NCBI RefSeq assembly: GCF_012843435.1
Contig: NZ_JABAFC010000010.1
Span: forward strand, 1 to 64,000
DNA: 64,000 nt
DNA from: Psychrobacillus sp. BL-248-WT-3
Lineage (GTDB): Bacteria; Bacillota; Bacilli; Bacillales_A; Planococcaceae
Reading direction: 5' to 3'
The position numbers were made by a program, and so were the translations under genes. The notes under the pieces were generated by a model that worked only from the letters and a program-made list of their open reading frames with translations, was not told the origin of the DNA and did no database searches. Below, one piece after another: positions 52,859 through 61,723 of this stretch; position 1 is the stretch's first letter; each line of letters opens with the position of its first letter.

Positions 52859-53279
52859 CTTTCTTTAAGGAAGGTCTAGTTTTCATATCCTTTTCGAATT
52901 GGGTTAATAATTCTTCTCCGATTAACCCATCTTCAATTAGCTCTGCAAGTAACGATTCGGCATATTTTCTACGTACACGCTTTAACGTTCCACGAAGCAG
53001 AACGGAAAGGTGATCACCAATTTTTTTCACGGAGTATGTCGCTACTTCAAAATGAGCGGGTTCATTTTCCGGGTAAGAGATGACAACCTTTGCGTTAAAC
53101 AATTCATTCGATGCTTTTAATTCATTAAAGAAATCCTCATGTTTTTGGTCGATAAATAACTCTAAAATCCAAGATCGACTGGTATTCTCTTGGTTAATCA
53201 CAATACCATCCTCTAATAGAATCGGCAGTTCTTCATTATTACGAATAAGGGATACGGAAATCATTTTAAAAGTTTTCAT
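52845..53279 (-). CDS. ywpF: YwpF-like protein
   Basis: 144 residues, YwpF family, function unknown. Begins MKTFKMISVSLI, followed by predicted strands; C-terminal charged helix (LLTQFEKDMKTRPSLKKDKES). Assigned partly from position between fabZ and ssbB, as in B. subtilis. ATG at 53279 follows AAAGGTGGA; a TTG two codons upstream is possible. Confidence 0.8.
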   Translation of the reverse strand: MKTFKMISVSLIRNNEELPILLEDGIVINQENTSRSWILELFIDQKHEDFFNELKASNELFNAKVVISYPENEPAHFEVATYSVKKIGDHLSVLLRGTLKRVRRKYAESLLAELIEDGLIGEELLTQFEKDMKTRPSLKKDKES

Positions 53280-53409
53280 AGACAATCCACCTTTAGTCTG
53301 GCTAATTATTCTCCATTATAGCATAGCGATTCTATGGAAAAAAATAATTATGAAACTAGCAAATTCCTATTTTTAATTTTTAGGAATGAGAGGGAGAAAG
53401 GGGTTGTCG

Positions 53410-53422
53410 AAAAAGAGGTTTT
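53410..53422. promoter_or_regulatory. Possible ComK AT-box upstream of ssb
   Basis: AAAA-N5-TTTT (AAAAAGAGGTTTT), one exact AT-box. ComK sites need two boxes at set spacing; a partner with AAAT-N5-TTTT lies at 53361-53373 but at an unusual distance. B. subtilis ssbB is ComK-dependent. Confidence 0.25.
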
Positions 53423-53526
53423 CAATTTTAAATTTTAGTCTAGAATAACGCCCCAAAATGCTAAAATGCGACTTTGCCAATTATGCTTGTAAAGCTTATG
53501 ATATGGCTAATAAAGGAGGTGACAGA

Positions 53527-53925
53527 TTGAATACAGTTTCGATAATTGGAAGAATGACGAAGGCTCCACAGCTGAAACACTTATCCGAGGGGAGAGTACA
53601 AACAGGATTTGTAGTTGCTGTAAGCAAGGGCTATAAGAGCGAAGAAGCAAATTTTGTCCTTTGCACGATTTGGGGGAAACTAGCTGAAACAACTGTGAAG
53701 TACTGTGGAAAGGGCTCCTTGGTAGGAATTACTGGCCGCTTAAATACGAGATCTTATGAAAAAGGAGAGGGCATAAGAGTATTCGTGACAGAGGTTATAG
53801 TGGAGGATATCCGATTTTTAGCTACCAAAAATCGTGACGAAACAGAACAAAGTAAAGAAGAAAATAAGCAAGTAGAAAGTGATTTTGAATTTCCAGCAGA
53901 ACAAATAAAAAAACTTCCAGTGTAA
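53527..53925 (+). CDS. ssbB: Single-stranded DNA-binding protein SsbB-like
   Basis: 132-residue SSB with one OB fold (NTVSIIGRMTKAPQLKHL, GFVVAVSKGYK, VLCTIWGKLAETTVKYCGKGSLVGITGRLNTRSYEKGEG). A short acidic tail lacks the usual DDDLPF-type tip, which fits the competence-specific SsbB rather than replication SsbA. TTG start directly after AAAGGAGGTGACAGA; longer readings have no site. Confidence 0.85.
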   Translation: MNTVSIIGRMTKAPQLKHLSEGRVQTGFVVAVSKGYKSEEANFVLCTIWGKLAETTVKYCGKGSLVGITGRLNTRSYEKGEGIRVFVTEVIVEDIRFLATKNRDETEQSKEENKQVESDFEFPAEQIKKLPV

Positions 53926-53967
53926 AAATTTGAATGGCCGCAACCAAATCAAATGATACAAGAGAGA

Positions 53968-54000
53968 AAAAACCTGACCAATCGCTGGCCAGGTTTTTGC
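53968..54000. terminator. Bidirectional terminator between ssbB and ywqA
   Basis: AAAAAACCTGaCCA and TGGcCAGGTTTTT arms with A and T runs on either side. Confidence 0.8.
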
Positions 54001-54008
54001 TAAAAAAT

Positions 54009-56720
54009 TTAAATGGAAAGGGTGAGTAAATCCTTCAAGTCTGCATCTGACATTTCCGTGATCCATTGACTAGAATGAATCAGTTCCTCAGATAATGCCT
54101 GCTTCTCTTCAAGTAGCTTATCAATTTTTTCTTCAATGGTACCAATTGTTATAAACTTATGAACATGAACAAAATTCGTTTGTCCGATCCGATAAGCTCT
54201 ATCTGTCGCTTGGTTTTCAACCGCAGGATTCCACCAGCGATCGGCATGAAGGACATGGCTAGCAGCTGTAAGATTCAGTCCTGTTCCCCCTGCCTTCAAT
54301 GATAGAAGGAAAACTGGGAATTCCTTGGCCTGAAATGCTTCAACCAAATGGTCACGCTGATTTTTTGGCATACTTCCTGTTAGGAAAGGAGCGTCAATTT
54401 GGAACAGCTCCGTCAAGCAATGCTGTAGTAAATGGCCCATTCCAATGTATTGGGTGAAGATGAGACATTGCTCACCTCGGGCAGCGATTTCACCAGCTAG
54501 CGTCACAATTCGTGCTAGCTTTTCAGAGCGTTCAAGCATGTCATCTGCGTCATCAAAAGGCTCCTTCAAGTATAGGGCAGGGTGGTTACATAGTTGCTTT
54601 AACTTACTAAGCATTTTTAAGATGAGTCCTTTTTTCTCAAAGCCGGAAAGCGTATCCAGCTTACTGACCGTTTCTTGTATGAGAGACTCATACAAAGCCG
54701 CTTGCTCTGTAGTAAGGCCGCAGTATTCTCGCTGTTCCAGCTTTTCAGGTAGGTTAAGCAATAATTCTGGGTCCTGCTTCGTTCTTCTTAATAGGAAGGG
54801 CTGAATTTTGACACGTAGCTTATGCTTTACAGAGTCTGAGTTATCTCGCTCAATTGGTGCTATATAATTTTCCTGGAACTTACGGAAAGAACCTAAATAT
54901 CCCTTATGGATAAAGTCGAAGATGGACCATAGCTCGGATAGTCTGTTTTCAACCGGTGTTCCAGTTAAAGCGATATGATGCTTACCAATTAGCTTACGAA
55001 TGGCACGTGATTGTTTGGTATGCATGTTCTTTATATTCTGAGCCTCATCGAGTGTAATACTAGACCATTCGATTTCCTGTAATGCTTCAATGTCCTGCAT
55101 TGCAGTACCGAAAGTGGTAATGACAACATCTGCTTCTTTGTCTATTTCCCGTGTTCGTGCTGTCCCATAATGAGTTTGAACAGTTAACGATGGAGCAAAT
55201 TTAGCAAGCTCCTTCTGCCAGTTTCCAAGAACAGAGGTCGGACAAATGATTAAAGATGGTGTCTTTTGTTCACCGCTTTCATGAACATGGAGCAGATAGG
55301 CGATTAATTGAACAGTTTTTCCAAGCCCCATGTCATCTGCAAGACAGGCACCAAACTTTTCATTGCGCATAAAGACAAGCCAGTCTAATCCTAGCTGCTG
55401 ATATGGACGAAGTGAGGTTAATAGGTTGGATGAGACATCAACCGTAGGATAACCTTTTTTCTCTGAAAGTTGTTCCATTAACACCTTAAGAGATTGCTGC
55501 ATTTCAAATTGAAATAGTGGATCCTCATCGGACTGCTCGTCATCATCAATGGCTAACGCAATTTCTTCAGGAATCTCACGGAACAATAGCTCCTTAACCG
55601 TCCAATTTTCATCCTCGGACTGCTTCATCAACTTTCGGATTTGTTGCATCCATGCAGCGTCAATTCGGAACCATTCATTTCCTGCTTGAATATAAGAACG
55701 GTTTTCATTGACCATTTTTTGAAATTCATCTGCAGAAATTTCGTGACCGTTTAAAGAAAAGTTCCAGTTAAACTGAAGAATTTCATTTAAACCAGCAGCT
55801 GTCTTATACGTATTAGCAGTCTTTGCGATTGTTTTTACCTTCATTTTGGATTCCTTGAGGCTCTTCAGCCAGCTCGGAAGGACAATCTCAAACCCAAGGG
55901 CCTGTAATTTGATCAAGTCATCACGTAAAAAAACACGCACTTCTTCATCAGTTAACGGTGAAGAGAAAAAGGTAGATAATTCTACAGCATCAATGGAGGA
56001 AACAAGGGAAAATATTTTATCCTGAGTTTCCTCGATGTAGGTGCTATGATCTCTCCATTTGTCTGGCAGTGCTTCCTTAATAGGTGATGTCTTTTTACGA
56101 TAGGCAGGCGTCCAATAGACACTGCTTTTCTTACCGCGAACAACTGTCTCTATTAACCAAGTGTCATCTGCTTCATCTGGCTCGGATAGACGTAAGGCAA
56201 CCAATAGATTCGGATGTGTCGATTGGGACTTTATCGGCCAGCCGCCCTGCTGGAAGAAAGGTATTAAGGCAGGTAAATCCTCCATCGTCAGCCCAGCCTG
56301 GAACAGCTTCTGCTGAATGGCATGCTGGACAAGCTGCTTTCCTCGTTCTTCAAGCGGAGCCGAAACCTCTAAGTTATTCTCCTTTAGCTCGACTGTGTTC
56401 CAAAGGTCAGGTGAACTCCAAACGCCTCCAGCTTCTTTAAACGTCGTTAGCCATTCTTGAGCAGACTCATTTGCCGCAGAAAAGGTGATAAAGGGATGCC
56501 CTTCGGAAGAAAAAATCTCCATTACCTCTACTGGAGAAGCTACTAATACGTTATCCTCAATTTGTGCATTGAGTCCAAAAAAGCTTTCACGATGATTTAA
56601 GTAGAGAGCCTCCACCCATTCTTGAATAGAAGCTGCATTTGTAGATAAAAGAAAGCTTCCATTTGCTGCTTGTTCGATATACAGAGAAAATTCTTTTGTA
56701 ATAGATAAAGGCTTATTCAT
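54009..56720 (-). CDS. ywqA: Snf2/Rad54-family helicase YwqA
   Basis: 903-residue Snf2 (SF2) ATPase. C-terminal ~450 residues carry the motor: motif I DDMGLGKTVQLIAYLL, II DEAQNIKN, III ALTGTPVENR, V LKAGGTGLNLTAASHV, VI QATDRAYRIGQ. The N-terminal half is bacterial SNF2-type, degenerate. It overlaps the SWIM gene by four bases (ATGA), so the two proteins are made together. Function in Bacillus is little known; DNA translocation without unwinding is expected from the family. Confidence 0.92.
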   Translation of the reverse strand: MNKPLSITKEFSLYIEQAANGSFLLSTNAASIQEWVEALYLNHRESFFGLNAQIEDNVLVASPVEVMEIFSSEGHPFITFSAANESAQEWLTTFKEAGGVWSSPDLWNTVELKENNLEVSAPLEERGKQLVQHAIQQKLFQAGLTMEDLPALIPFFQQGGWPIKSQSTHPNLLVALRLSEPDEADDTWLIETVVRGKKSSVYWTPAYRKKTSPIKEALPDKWRDHSTYIEETQDKIFSLVSSIDAVELSTFFSSPLTDEEVRVFLRDDLIKLQALGFEIVLPSWLKSLKESKMKVKTIAKTANTYKTAAGLNEILQFNWNFSLNGHEISADEFQKMVNENRSYIQAGNEWFRIDAAWMQQIRKLMKQSEDENWTVKELLFREIPEEIALAIDDDEQSDEDPLFQFEMQQSLKVLMEQLSEKKGYPTVDVSSNLLTSLRPYQQLGLDWLVFMRNEKFGACLADDMGLGKTVQLIAYLLHVHESGEQKTPSLIICPTSVLGNWQKELAKFAPSLTVQTHYGTARTREIDKEADVVITTFGTAMQDIEALQEIEWSSITLDEAQNIKNMHTKQSRAIRKLIGKHHIALTGTPVENRLSELWSIFDFIHKGYLGSFRKFQENYIAPIERDNSDSVKHKLRVKIQPFLLRRTKQDPELLLNLPEKLEQREYCGLTTEQAALYESLIQETVSKLDTLSGFEKKGLILKMLSKLKQLCNHPALYLKEPFDDADDMLERSEKLARIVTLAGEIAARGEQCLIFTQYIGMGHLLQHCLTELFQIDAPFLTGSMPKNQRDHLVEAFQAKEFPVFLLSLKAGGTGLNLTAASHVLHADRWWNPAVENQATDRAYRIGQTNFVHVHKFITIGTIEEKIDKLLEEKQALSEELIHSSQWITEMSDADLKDLLTLSI

Positions 56721-58297
56721 AATGGCAGGTTTCCTTTCTCTATTTCTTGTTGCAAGGCGCGAAGTCGGCGATATTTTTCACGAACACTTTCTACGTAAGC
56801 ATTCCAATAGTCAATTTCGTTTGCTTTCTTCGCCACCTGTTTCATTTTCTTCCAAACGCGAACAGCTTGCTTGTAGCTGTATCTGTTTTTTTCTTGGATA
56901 TAACGCATGGCATAATGATGATAAAGTGGAAGAAGTACTTCAGGAGCCTCCTCTCTTACAACCGCTAAACCACAGGACTCCGTATACTCTAGTGAAGAGT
57001 TGGTAGCCTGGTGAAGCGCCATCCATTCTTTATACCGCTTCTGTTCGATTAGTAAACCGGAGTATGCCTGGATCCCGTATAAACCAAAAGATAAATATAG
57101 CTTTTCCAGTTCCTCTGTTGTTAAGTCCACTTGGTTGAATAGTATTTGCAGTCTTCTAATGAGCATAACCTTTGCTGGATGTTGAATGACTTCCGTTAAA
57201 TAATAGGAGATATGAGGCAATAGCTTTCTACTCAGCTCATTTACTAAATCCTTGTTGGACGCATGTAGAGCCTTTTCACTAACCTCTACCCACTCTAGTA
57301 GCTGGTTTCTATCCATATTCTCCGCTGCTTCCAAAAGCTCATCAATCATAGATAGGGTAAGATAGAAATATGGCAGCACCATATTTAACATGAGTCCATC
57401 TTCTTCTATAGTAAGCTCCTGCAGGTATTTAACCTCTTGCATACGAGTAGCCTTATCCGTTACTAGGGCATCCCAGAAAGCCAAGTATATGTGCTTTCGG
57501 TAATAGATCAGCCCTTCCTCCTCATAGTAAAAGGAACGTATAATTCTCATCATTCGATCGTAAAACGGATCTGCTGCGAACATTCTAGGTTTTGCAGCTA
57601 GCTGGGACAGACTCTCATCTAAATCCTCCGTATAGTTTGTTAAAAACTGATACACTCGGTTGCGCATATTAGTTTCGGCATATTCATTAAAATAAAACCA
57701 GGCACGTTGCAGAATACCTAGCTTGACATACACATCAAAAATAGGTTGCCATTCTCGCTCAAATGGTCGAGATTTTCGAACCTGTGCTTCAAGGTCATGG
57801 ATTGCAAATTCTAACAAATAGAAGCTTGTTGGCGGGTAACTTGAGATAAACTTCCGGAAAAAATTATCGATAATTAAATCCCAGTTTTTCGGATTTCTTT
57901 CATTGGAAAGTAACGATAGTTGTAGATGCTCCGAGTTAGATTTCCAATTAGAAACCCAATCCGATAAGGAAAAGTTTTGTTGATATAGGTAAAAAACGGC
58001 TGCAACAATATGTCTACATGGCTTTTGCATTTGGCAAGGACAATGAATGAGGTCTACCATCGGCAAATATTTAACCTCAATATTCGTTACGTCTCGGATA
58101 ACAAAATCTACCCTGTTTTCGGATAGGGAATAATTTGATATGGATACCGCACCATTACGTACAAAAAAGGTTGCTCTTCTTACGAGTTCCTCATCTTCTG
58201 TGACTGTCGGATTTAATTTCTCTTCTATATTTCTCATCGATGTATCTATATATTCTTTATAATGACGAGCTAATTTTTGATACGAAGTTAGGTTCAA
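56717..58297 (-). CDS. ywqB: SWIM zinc-finger protein YwqB
   Basis: 526 residues. SWIM motif near residue 90 (LIHCPCQMQKPCRHIVAAVFYLYQ, CxCx5CxH), followed by a long all-helical region. SWIM proteins are typically paired with Snf2 helicases, as here. Start: TTG at 58297 after AGGAGAG with six-base spacing; the ATG at 58333 has no ribosome-binding site. Operon with ywqA, ATGA overlap. Confidence 0.85.
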   Translation of the reverse strand: MNLTSYQKLARHYKEYIDTSMRNIEEKLNPTVTEDEELVRRATFFVRNGAVSISNYSLSENRVDFVIRDVTNIEVKYLPMVDLIHCPCQMQKPCRHIVAAVFYLYQQNFSLSDWVSNWKSNSEHLQLSLLSNERNPKNWDLIIDNFFRKFISSYPPTSFYLLEFAIHDLEAQVRKSRPFEREWQPIFDVYVKLGILQRAWFYFNEYAETNMRNRVYQFLTNYTEDLDESLSQLAAKPRMFAADPFYDRMMRIIRSFYYEEEGLIYYRKHIYLAFWDALVTDKATRMQEVKYLQELTIEEDGLMLNMVLPYFYLTLSMIDELLEAAENMDRNQLLEWVEVSEKALHASNKDLVNELSRKLLPHISYYLTEVIQHPAKVMLIRRLQILFNQVDLTTEELEKLYLSFGLYGIQAYSGLLIEQKRYKEWMALHQATNSSLEYTESCGLAVVREEAPEVLLPLYHHYAMRYIQEKNRYSYKQAVRVWKKMKQVAKKANEIDYWNAYVESVREKYRRLRALQQEIEKGNLPL

Positions 58298-58404
58298 ACA
58301 AATCTCTCCTAATAAAAAAGGCTTTCCTTCCATTATACGTTTAAACCTGCTCGAATAAAAGCCAAAGGGAGAGCAAAACTGTTTCCGAGGAAAAAAAGCA
58401 AAAT

Positions 58405-58438
58405 AAAAAGCCTCACTAGTATTGAAGAAAGTGAGGAC
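58405..58438 (-). terminator. Terminator of the XRE gene (minus strand)
   Basis: On the minus strand TCCTCACTtt...AGTGAGGcTTTTTATTTT. Confidence 0.65.
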
Positions 58439-58439
58439 C

Positions 58440-58835
58440 TTACTCTGTTTTTAATTTCTTTATATACCGCTTGAGCTCTTTGTCGTCGTTAGAATGTGAT
58501 TTAATATCCATCACTAACTCACGGAACTCTTTCAGATGCTGTAGCGGTGCGATGTTTTCCTCGTAAAAGGACTCTAAGTATCTTGCTCGGCTTTCTCGCG
58601 CCTCTAGCCCAGGGTTCTTACTTTTAGAAGGCTTGCCCATCAGCATATGTAAAAAATCATCCTTAGGTATGGCATAAACCTCCTGGATTGTTCCCAGTAA
58701 GGTGATAGGGATTGCTAAATCACCTTTTTCATACTTAGACAAAGCAGAATGATCAATGCCCATTCTTTTCGCAGCTTCCATTTGAGTAATATCTAATTGT
58801 TCACGGTACGCACGGATATGCTCGTAAAAGGCCAT
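58440..58835 (-). CDS. XRE-family transcriptional regulator
   Basis: 131 residues. N-terminal Cro/C1 helix-turn-helix (residues 5-60: YREQLDITQMEAAKRMGIDHSALSKYEKGDLAIPI) and a charged helical C-terminus ending in RYIKKLKTE. GTAGAGGAGGAATTAT precedes the ATG. No palindromic operator was found in the short upstream region. Target unknown; the divergent neighbour at 59012 is a candidate. Confidence 0.82.
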   Translation of the reverse strand: MAFYEHIRAYREQLDITQMEAAKRMGIDHSALSKYEKGDLAIPITLLGTIQEVYAIPKDDFLHMLMGKPSKSKNPGLEARESRARYLESFYEENIAPLQHLKEFRELVMDIKSHSNDDKELKRYIKKLKTE

Positions 58836-59011
58836 ATAATTCCTCCTCTACAATGCCACAAGAATAACGAAAAGAGAGAAGGTTAGATTAAAAATCGCCA
58901 AATTGGAGATTAATGTAATTATTTTGATGTAATGCAGTATAAAAGTATTATAGGACAATTTACTTAAGAGAGGAGAGGAAAGTAGTAGAAAGAATCCAAG
59001 TATTTATCCCT

Positions 59012-59347
59012 TTGTTGTTTGATTCTTTAGATGGTTATTCGAAGAATGGTTTAAATCATGTGAAGCTAATTGGAGTAAAAAAGCAAAATGTACAATACAT
59101 TGTAGAAAGTCCTAAAAAAGATATGAGGCATATACCCTTAATCGTCTCGGAATATTTCAGCATCTATGATCTTCAGCTGGACTTTAACCGAAATATGCTT
59201 CTGTTCTATATAAATTGTGTGAAAGAGGTATCAAGAGAGGAAGTCCTACAAAGGATTTTTGATGCTATTTTAGTAGAATATAGTGCGGAAAGATATGGTT
59301 TTTTTATATGCCCTAGAGGAAAAAGGAAGATAGAGAGTGCATTGTAA
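59012..59347 (+). CDS. Unknown protein, start uncertain
   Basis: At least 111 residues, no recognised family. Predicted alternating strands and helices (NVQYIVESP, DMRHIPLIVSEYFSIYDLQLDFNRNMLLFYI). The TTG at 59012 has no ribosome-binding site. The frame stays open upstream to a strong AGAGGAGAGGAAAG (58968-58981), but no ATG, GTG or TTG lies between, only GTA GTA GAA AGA ATC. So either a non-standard start is used or the start has been mutated. Sits between an XRE gene (divergent) and the IDEAL protein gene. Confidence 0.5.
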   Translation: MLFDSLDGYSKNGLNHVKLIGVKKQNVQYIVESPKKDMRHIPLIVSEYFSIYDLQLDFNRNMLLFYINCVKEVSREEVLQRIFDAILVEYSAERYGFFICPRGKRKIESAL

Positions 59348-59478
59348 ATTAAATAGAAATATTTTAATAGCGAATGCATTTAGCGTTCGCTTTTTTGGCT
59401 AAATACACTACACGAAAAAAAGATATTATGATATACTACAATAAATCAGAAAATTCAAAAAGGATAGGAGGGGATGGA

Positions 59479-59940
59479 ATGTTACTTGTACAATTAATGA
59501 AGCCTTTTTATACTCAGCTGGAAGGGGATAGGATCAAGCTGGTCTTCGCCTATCAATACTTTTCCTTGCGTAAGGACGATGAGCTTTTTGACTTCATACC
59601 TGTAGAAGGAAAAGAGATCATAGTTAACGCTAACTCGTTACAAGTCGAGAACCTGTCCGAAGTATTTGTCTTCCAAAAAGGAAATCGTTTTATTCGACTT
59701 CCTCTATACCAACTCCTATTAGTCTCTGATATTCATGTACACCTTCAAACCATTATTAATGCAAACAATGTAGACGAGTCTAGCTCGATGCTATTAGAAG
59801 GAACACAGGAAATTATAGACCATTTAGAAAAAGAAAATTTTGATAGAATGATAGATTATGCCTTACTTCATAAAGATGCAACTCTATTTAGAGAACTACA
59901 ACAATACAAAGACACGTACGGAGGACATCATGTCGACTAA
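59479..59940 (+). CDS. IDEAL-domain protein
   Basis: 153 residues. C-terminal segment LEKENFDRMIDYALLHKDATLFRELQQYKDTY fits the IDEAL domain (pattern with I-D-x-A-L and a charged helix). The N-terminal ~100 residues have strands (VQLMKPFYTQLEGDRIKLVFAYQYFSL) not recognised. IDEAL domains occur in Bacillales in YpiB and ComK-related proteins, thought to mediate protein contacts. ATG at 59479 behind GGAGGGGATGGA; a longer in-frame start lacks a site. Confidence 0.65.
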   Translation: MLLVQLMKPFYTQLEGDRIKLVFAYQYFSLRKDDELFDFIPVEGKEIIVNANSLQVENLSEVFVFQKGNRFIRLPLYQLLLVSDIHVHLQTIINANNVDESSSMLLEGTQEIIDHLEKENFDRMIDYALLHKDATLFRELQQYKDTYGGHHVD

Positions 59941-59952
59941 TTTCATACCTTG

Positions 59953-59995
59953 AAAACACCTTGCAAAAGTTATCTGCTGCTAAGGTGTTTTTTTA
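59953..59995 (+). terminator. Terminator after the IDEAL gene
   Basis: AAAACACCTTGC-aaaagttatctgct-GCtAAGGTGTTTTTTT. Confidence 0.8.
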
Positions 59996-60125
59996 TGGCT
60001 AAATTACTGAAAGGATGAAAACAAATGAAAAAGAATAACAAATGTACTTGAACCTACTATTCCAAACAAAATATCCTCCCAATTAAAACCCAACTTAGCC
60101 ATATACATAAACCTCCCACGCTTTG

Positions 60126-60150
60126 TGTGTTACGGGTGCCTGGCACCTGC
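60126..60150. repeat. Palindromic GGTGCCTGGCACC motif
   Basis: GGTGC-CTG-GCACC within GTGTTACGGGTGCCTGGCACCTGC. Similar palindromes are scattered in Bacillales genomes. Single copy here; the surrounding gap 59996-60264 is otherwise empty. Confidence 0.5.
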
Positions 60151-60264
60151 AATAAATCTGTAATGCATGTGTAATATATACCCAATGTTTAGGAGGTTAG
60201 ACAGTGTTTTAAAAATATTTTTGTTGTTTAGGAAGGCGTTAATTTCATAGTATCAATTGTTGGC

Positions 60265-60757
60265 TAGCTACACCGCCTTGCCCCTCGGGGTCAAATGGAG
60301 AAAAGCTCCGGTGGCTGAGGAACTGCCTCCTCGCTTTTAACCATTTGCCTGTCGGGGCAGGGATAGGCGGTTGCGCTTTTCTGGATGTCTAGCTCCACCG
60401 CCTTGCCCCTCGGGGTCAAATGGAGAAAAGCTCCGGTGGCTGAGGAACCGCCTCCTCGCTTTTATCCATTTGCCTGTCGGGGCAGGGATAGGCGGTTGCG
60501 CTTTTCTGGATGTCTAGCTCCACCGCCTTGCCCCTCGGGATCAAATGGATAAAAGCTCCGGTGGCTGAGGGGCCGCCTCCTCGCTTTTCTCCATTTGCCT
60601 GTCGTGGCAGAGATAGGCGGTTGCGCTTTTCTGGATGTCTAGCTCCACCGCCTTGCCCCTCGGGGTCAAATGGAGAAAAGCTCCGGTGGCTGAGGAGCTG
60701 CCTCCTCGCTTTTCTCCATTTGCCTGTCGGGGCAGGGATAGGCGGTTGCGCTTTTCT
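60265..60757. repeat. 125-bp hairpin repeat, family A (four tandem copies)
   Basis: Copies begin at 60265, 60390, 60515 and 60640, exactly 125 bases apart. Each is a predicted hairpin: ACCGCCT-TGCCCC-loop-CAAATGGA.AAAAGC paired with GCTTTT.TCCATTTG-loop-GGGGCA-gagat-AGGCGGT, with a GAGG..CCTC tip. The arms differ slightly between copies, sometimes on one side only. Upstream of hag. Confidence 0.9.
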
Positions 60758-60786
60758 TTTTTTTTGTTGATATTCTAGGTGGGTGG

Positions 60787-60794
60787 GTCGATAT
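60787..60794 (+). promoter_or_regulatory. Sigma-D-like -10 of the flagellin gene
   Basis: GTCGATAT matches the sigma-D (SigD/FliA) -10 GCCGATAT at 7 of 8 positions, 32 bases before the flagellin ATG. The -35 TAAA is not clear at 15-16 bases upstream. Confidence 0.5.
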
Positions 60795-60826
60795 AAAGGT
60801 TAGTAGAGTGAATGGGGGGTTAGGGG

Positions 60827-61654
60827 ATGCTAGGTAAGTGGAATGCGATGGGGTTATCTATTCTTCGCAATATGAATCAGCATTGGTCGGTTGCTAATCG
60901 GTCGATGGAACGTCTTTCCTCTGGTTATCGGATTAACCGAGCTGCGGATGACCCGGCTGGTCTTGCTATTTCGGAGAAGATGAGGGCGCAGATTAGAGGT
61001 CTTGGTCAGGCGGCTCGTAATATTCAGGATGGTATTTCGTTGTTGCAAACAGCTGAGGGAGCACTTAATGAGACACATGCTATACTCCAACGTATGCGTG
61101 AGTTAGGAGTGCAGGCTGCAACCGATTCTTTAACGGATGAGGATCGCAGCTTACTTAATATTGAGTTTGAGGAATTGAAAAAAGAGGTCACTAGAATCTC
61201 CAAGGATACTAATTTCAATACGAAAACCATGCTTGATGGCACTAACACCTCCATTAACATTCAGGCAGGGGCAAATGCAGGACAGTCTATTGAGCTCCTC
61301 TTTGGAGATATGTCAGGAGGAAGCCTTGGCTTGAATGATCTGTCGATTTCCTCAAGAGCTGATGCAGAAGATTCAATCGGTGGGTTAGACGATGCTATTA
61401 ACAAGGTTTCTCGGGAAAGATCTCGGATGGGGGCATACTCGAATCGATTGGAGCACGCCTACAATAACGCGGTTAACATGGAAGAAAACTTAACTGCAGC
61501 GGAATCTCGTATACGTGACGTAGATATGGCAAAGGAAATGATGGCATTAGTGAAAGCTAATATACTAATGCAGGCCAGTCAATACGTACTAAGCATGCAT
61601 ATGCAACAGGCTCAATCCGTATTACAGCTATTAAATTCGCACAAACAATCGTGA
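60827..61654 (+). CDS. hag: Flagellin, short divergent form
   Basis: 275-residue flagellin with D0/D1 parts only. N-terminal MERLSSGYRINRAADDPAGLAISEKMRAQIRGL and C-terminal ENLTAAESRIRDVDMAKEMMALVKANILMQASQYVLSM are typical, but the first residues read MLGKWNAMGLSILRNMNQHWSVANRS instead of the usual MRINHNIAALN, and the tail extends HKQS past LLN. The central D2/D3 region is minimal. GGGGGGTTAGGGG precedes the ATG. Away from other flagellar filament genes; could be an alternative or minor flagellin. Flanked by family A repeats on both sides. Confidence 0.88.
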   Translation: MLGKWNAMGLSILRNMNQHWSVANRSMERLSSGYRINRAADDPAGLAISEKMRAQIRGLGQAARNIQDGISLLQTAEGALNETHAILQRMRELGVQAATDSLTDEDRSLLNIEFEELKKEVTRISKDTNFNTKTMLDGTNTSINIQAGANAGQSIELLFGDMSGGSLGLNDLSISSRADAEDSIGGLDDAINKVSRERSRMGAYSNRLEHAYNNAVNMEENLTAAESRIRDVDMAKEMMALVKANILMQASQYVLSMHMQQAQSVLQLLNSHKQS

Positions 61655-61680
61655 CGCATTGTTCACGGTTGTTTTTTTGT
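61644..61680 (+). terminator. Terminator after flagellin
   Basis: ACAATCGTGA and TCACGGTTGT arms (G-U pairs) with seven T; the left arm includes the last codons and the stop. Confidence 0.75.
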
Positions 61681-61723
61681 ACTGGAAATTATAAAATCTT
61701 GAACCTGTGGGTAAATTTATGTC

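Noticed and set aside
60265-60757. CRISPR-like array of 125-bp units
   Set aside because: The whole unit is conserved; there are no unique spacers.
60510-60770. 86-residue plus-strand frame with repeated PLPLGIKW/PPPCPSGSN segments
   Set aside because: Translation of the 125-bp family A repeats; not a gene.
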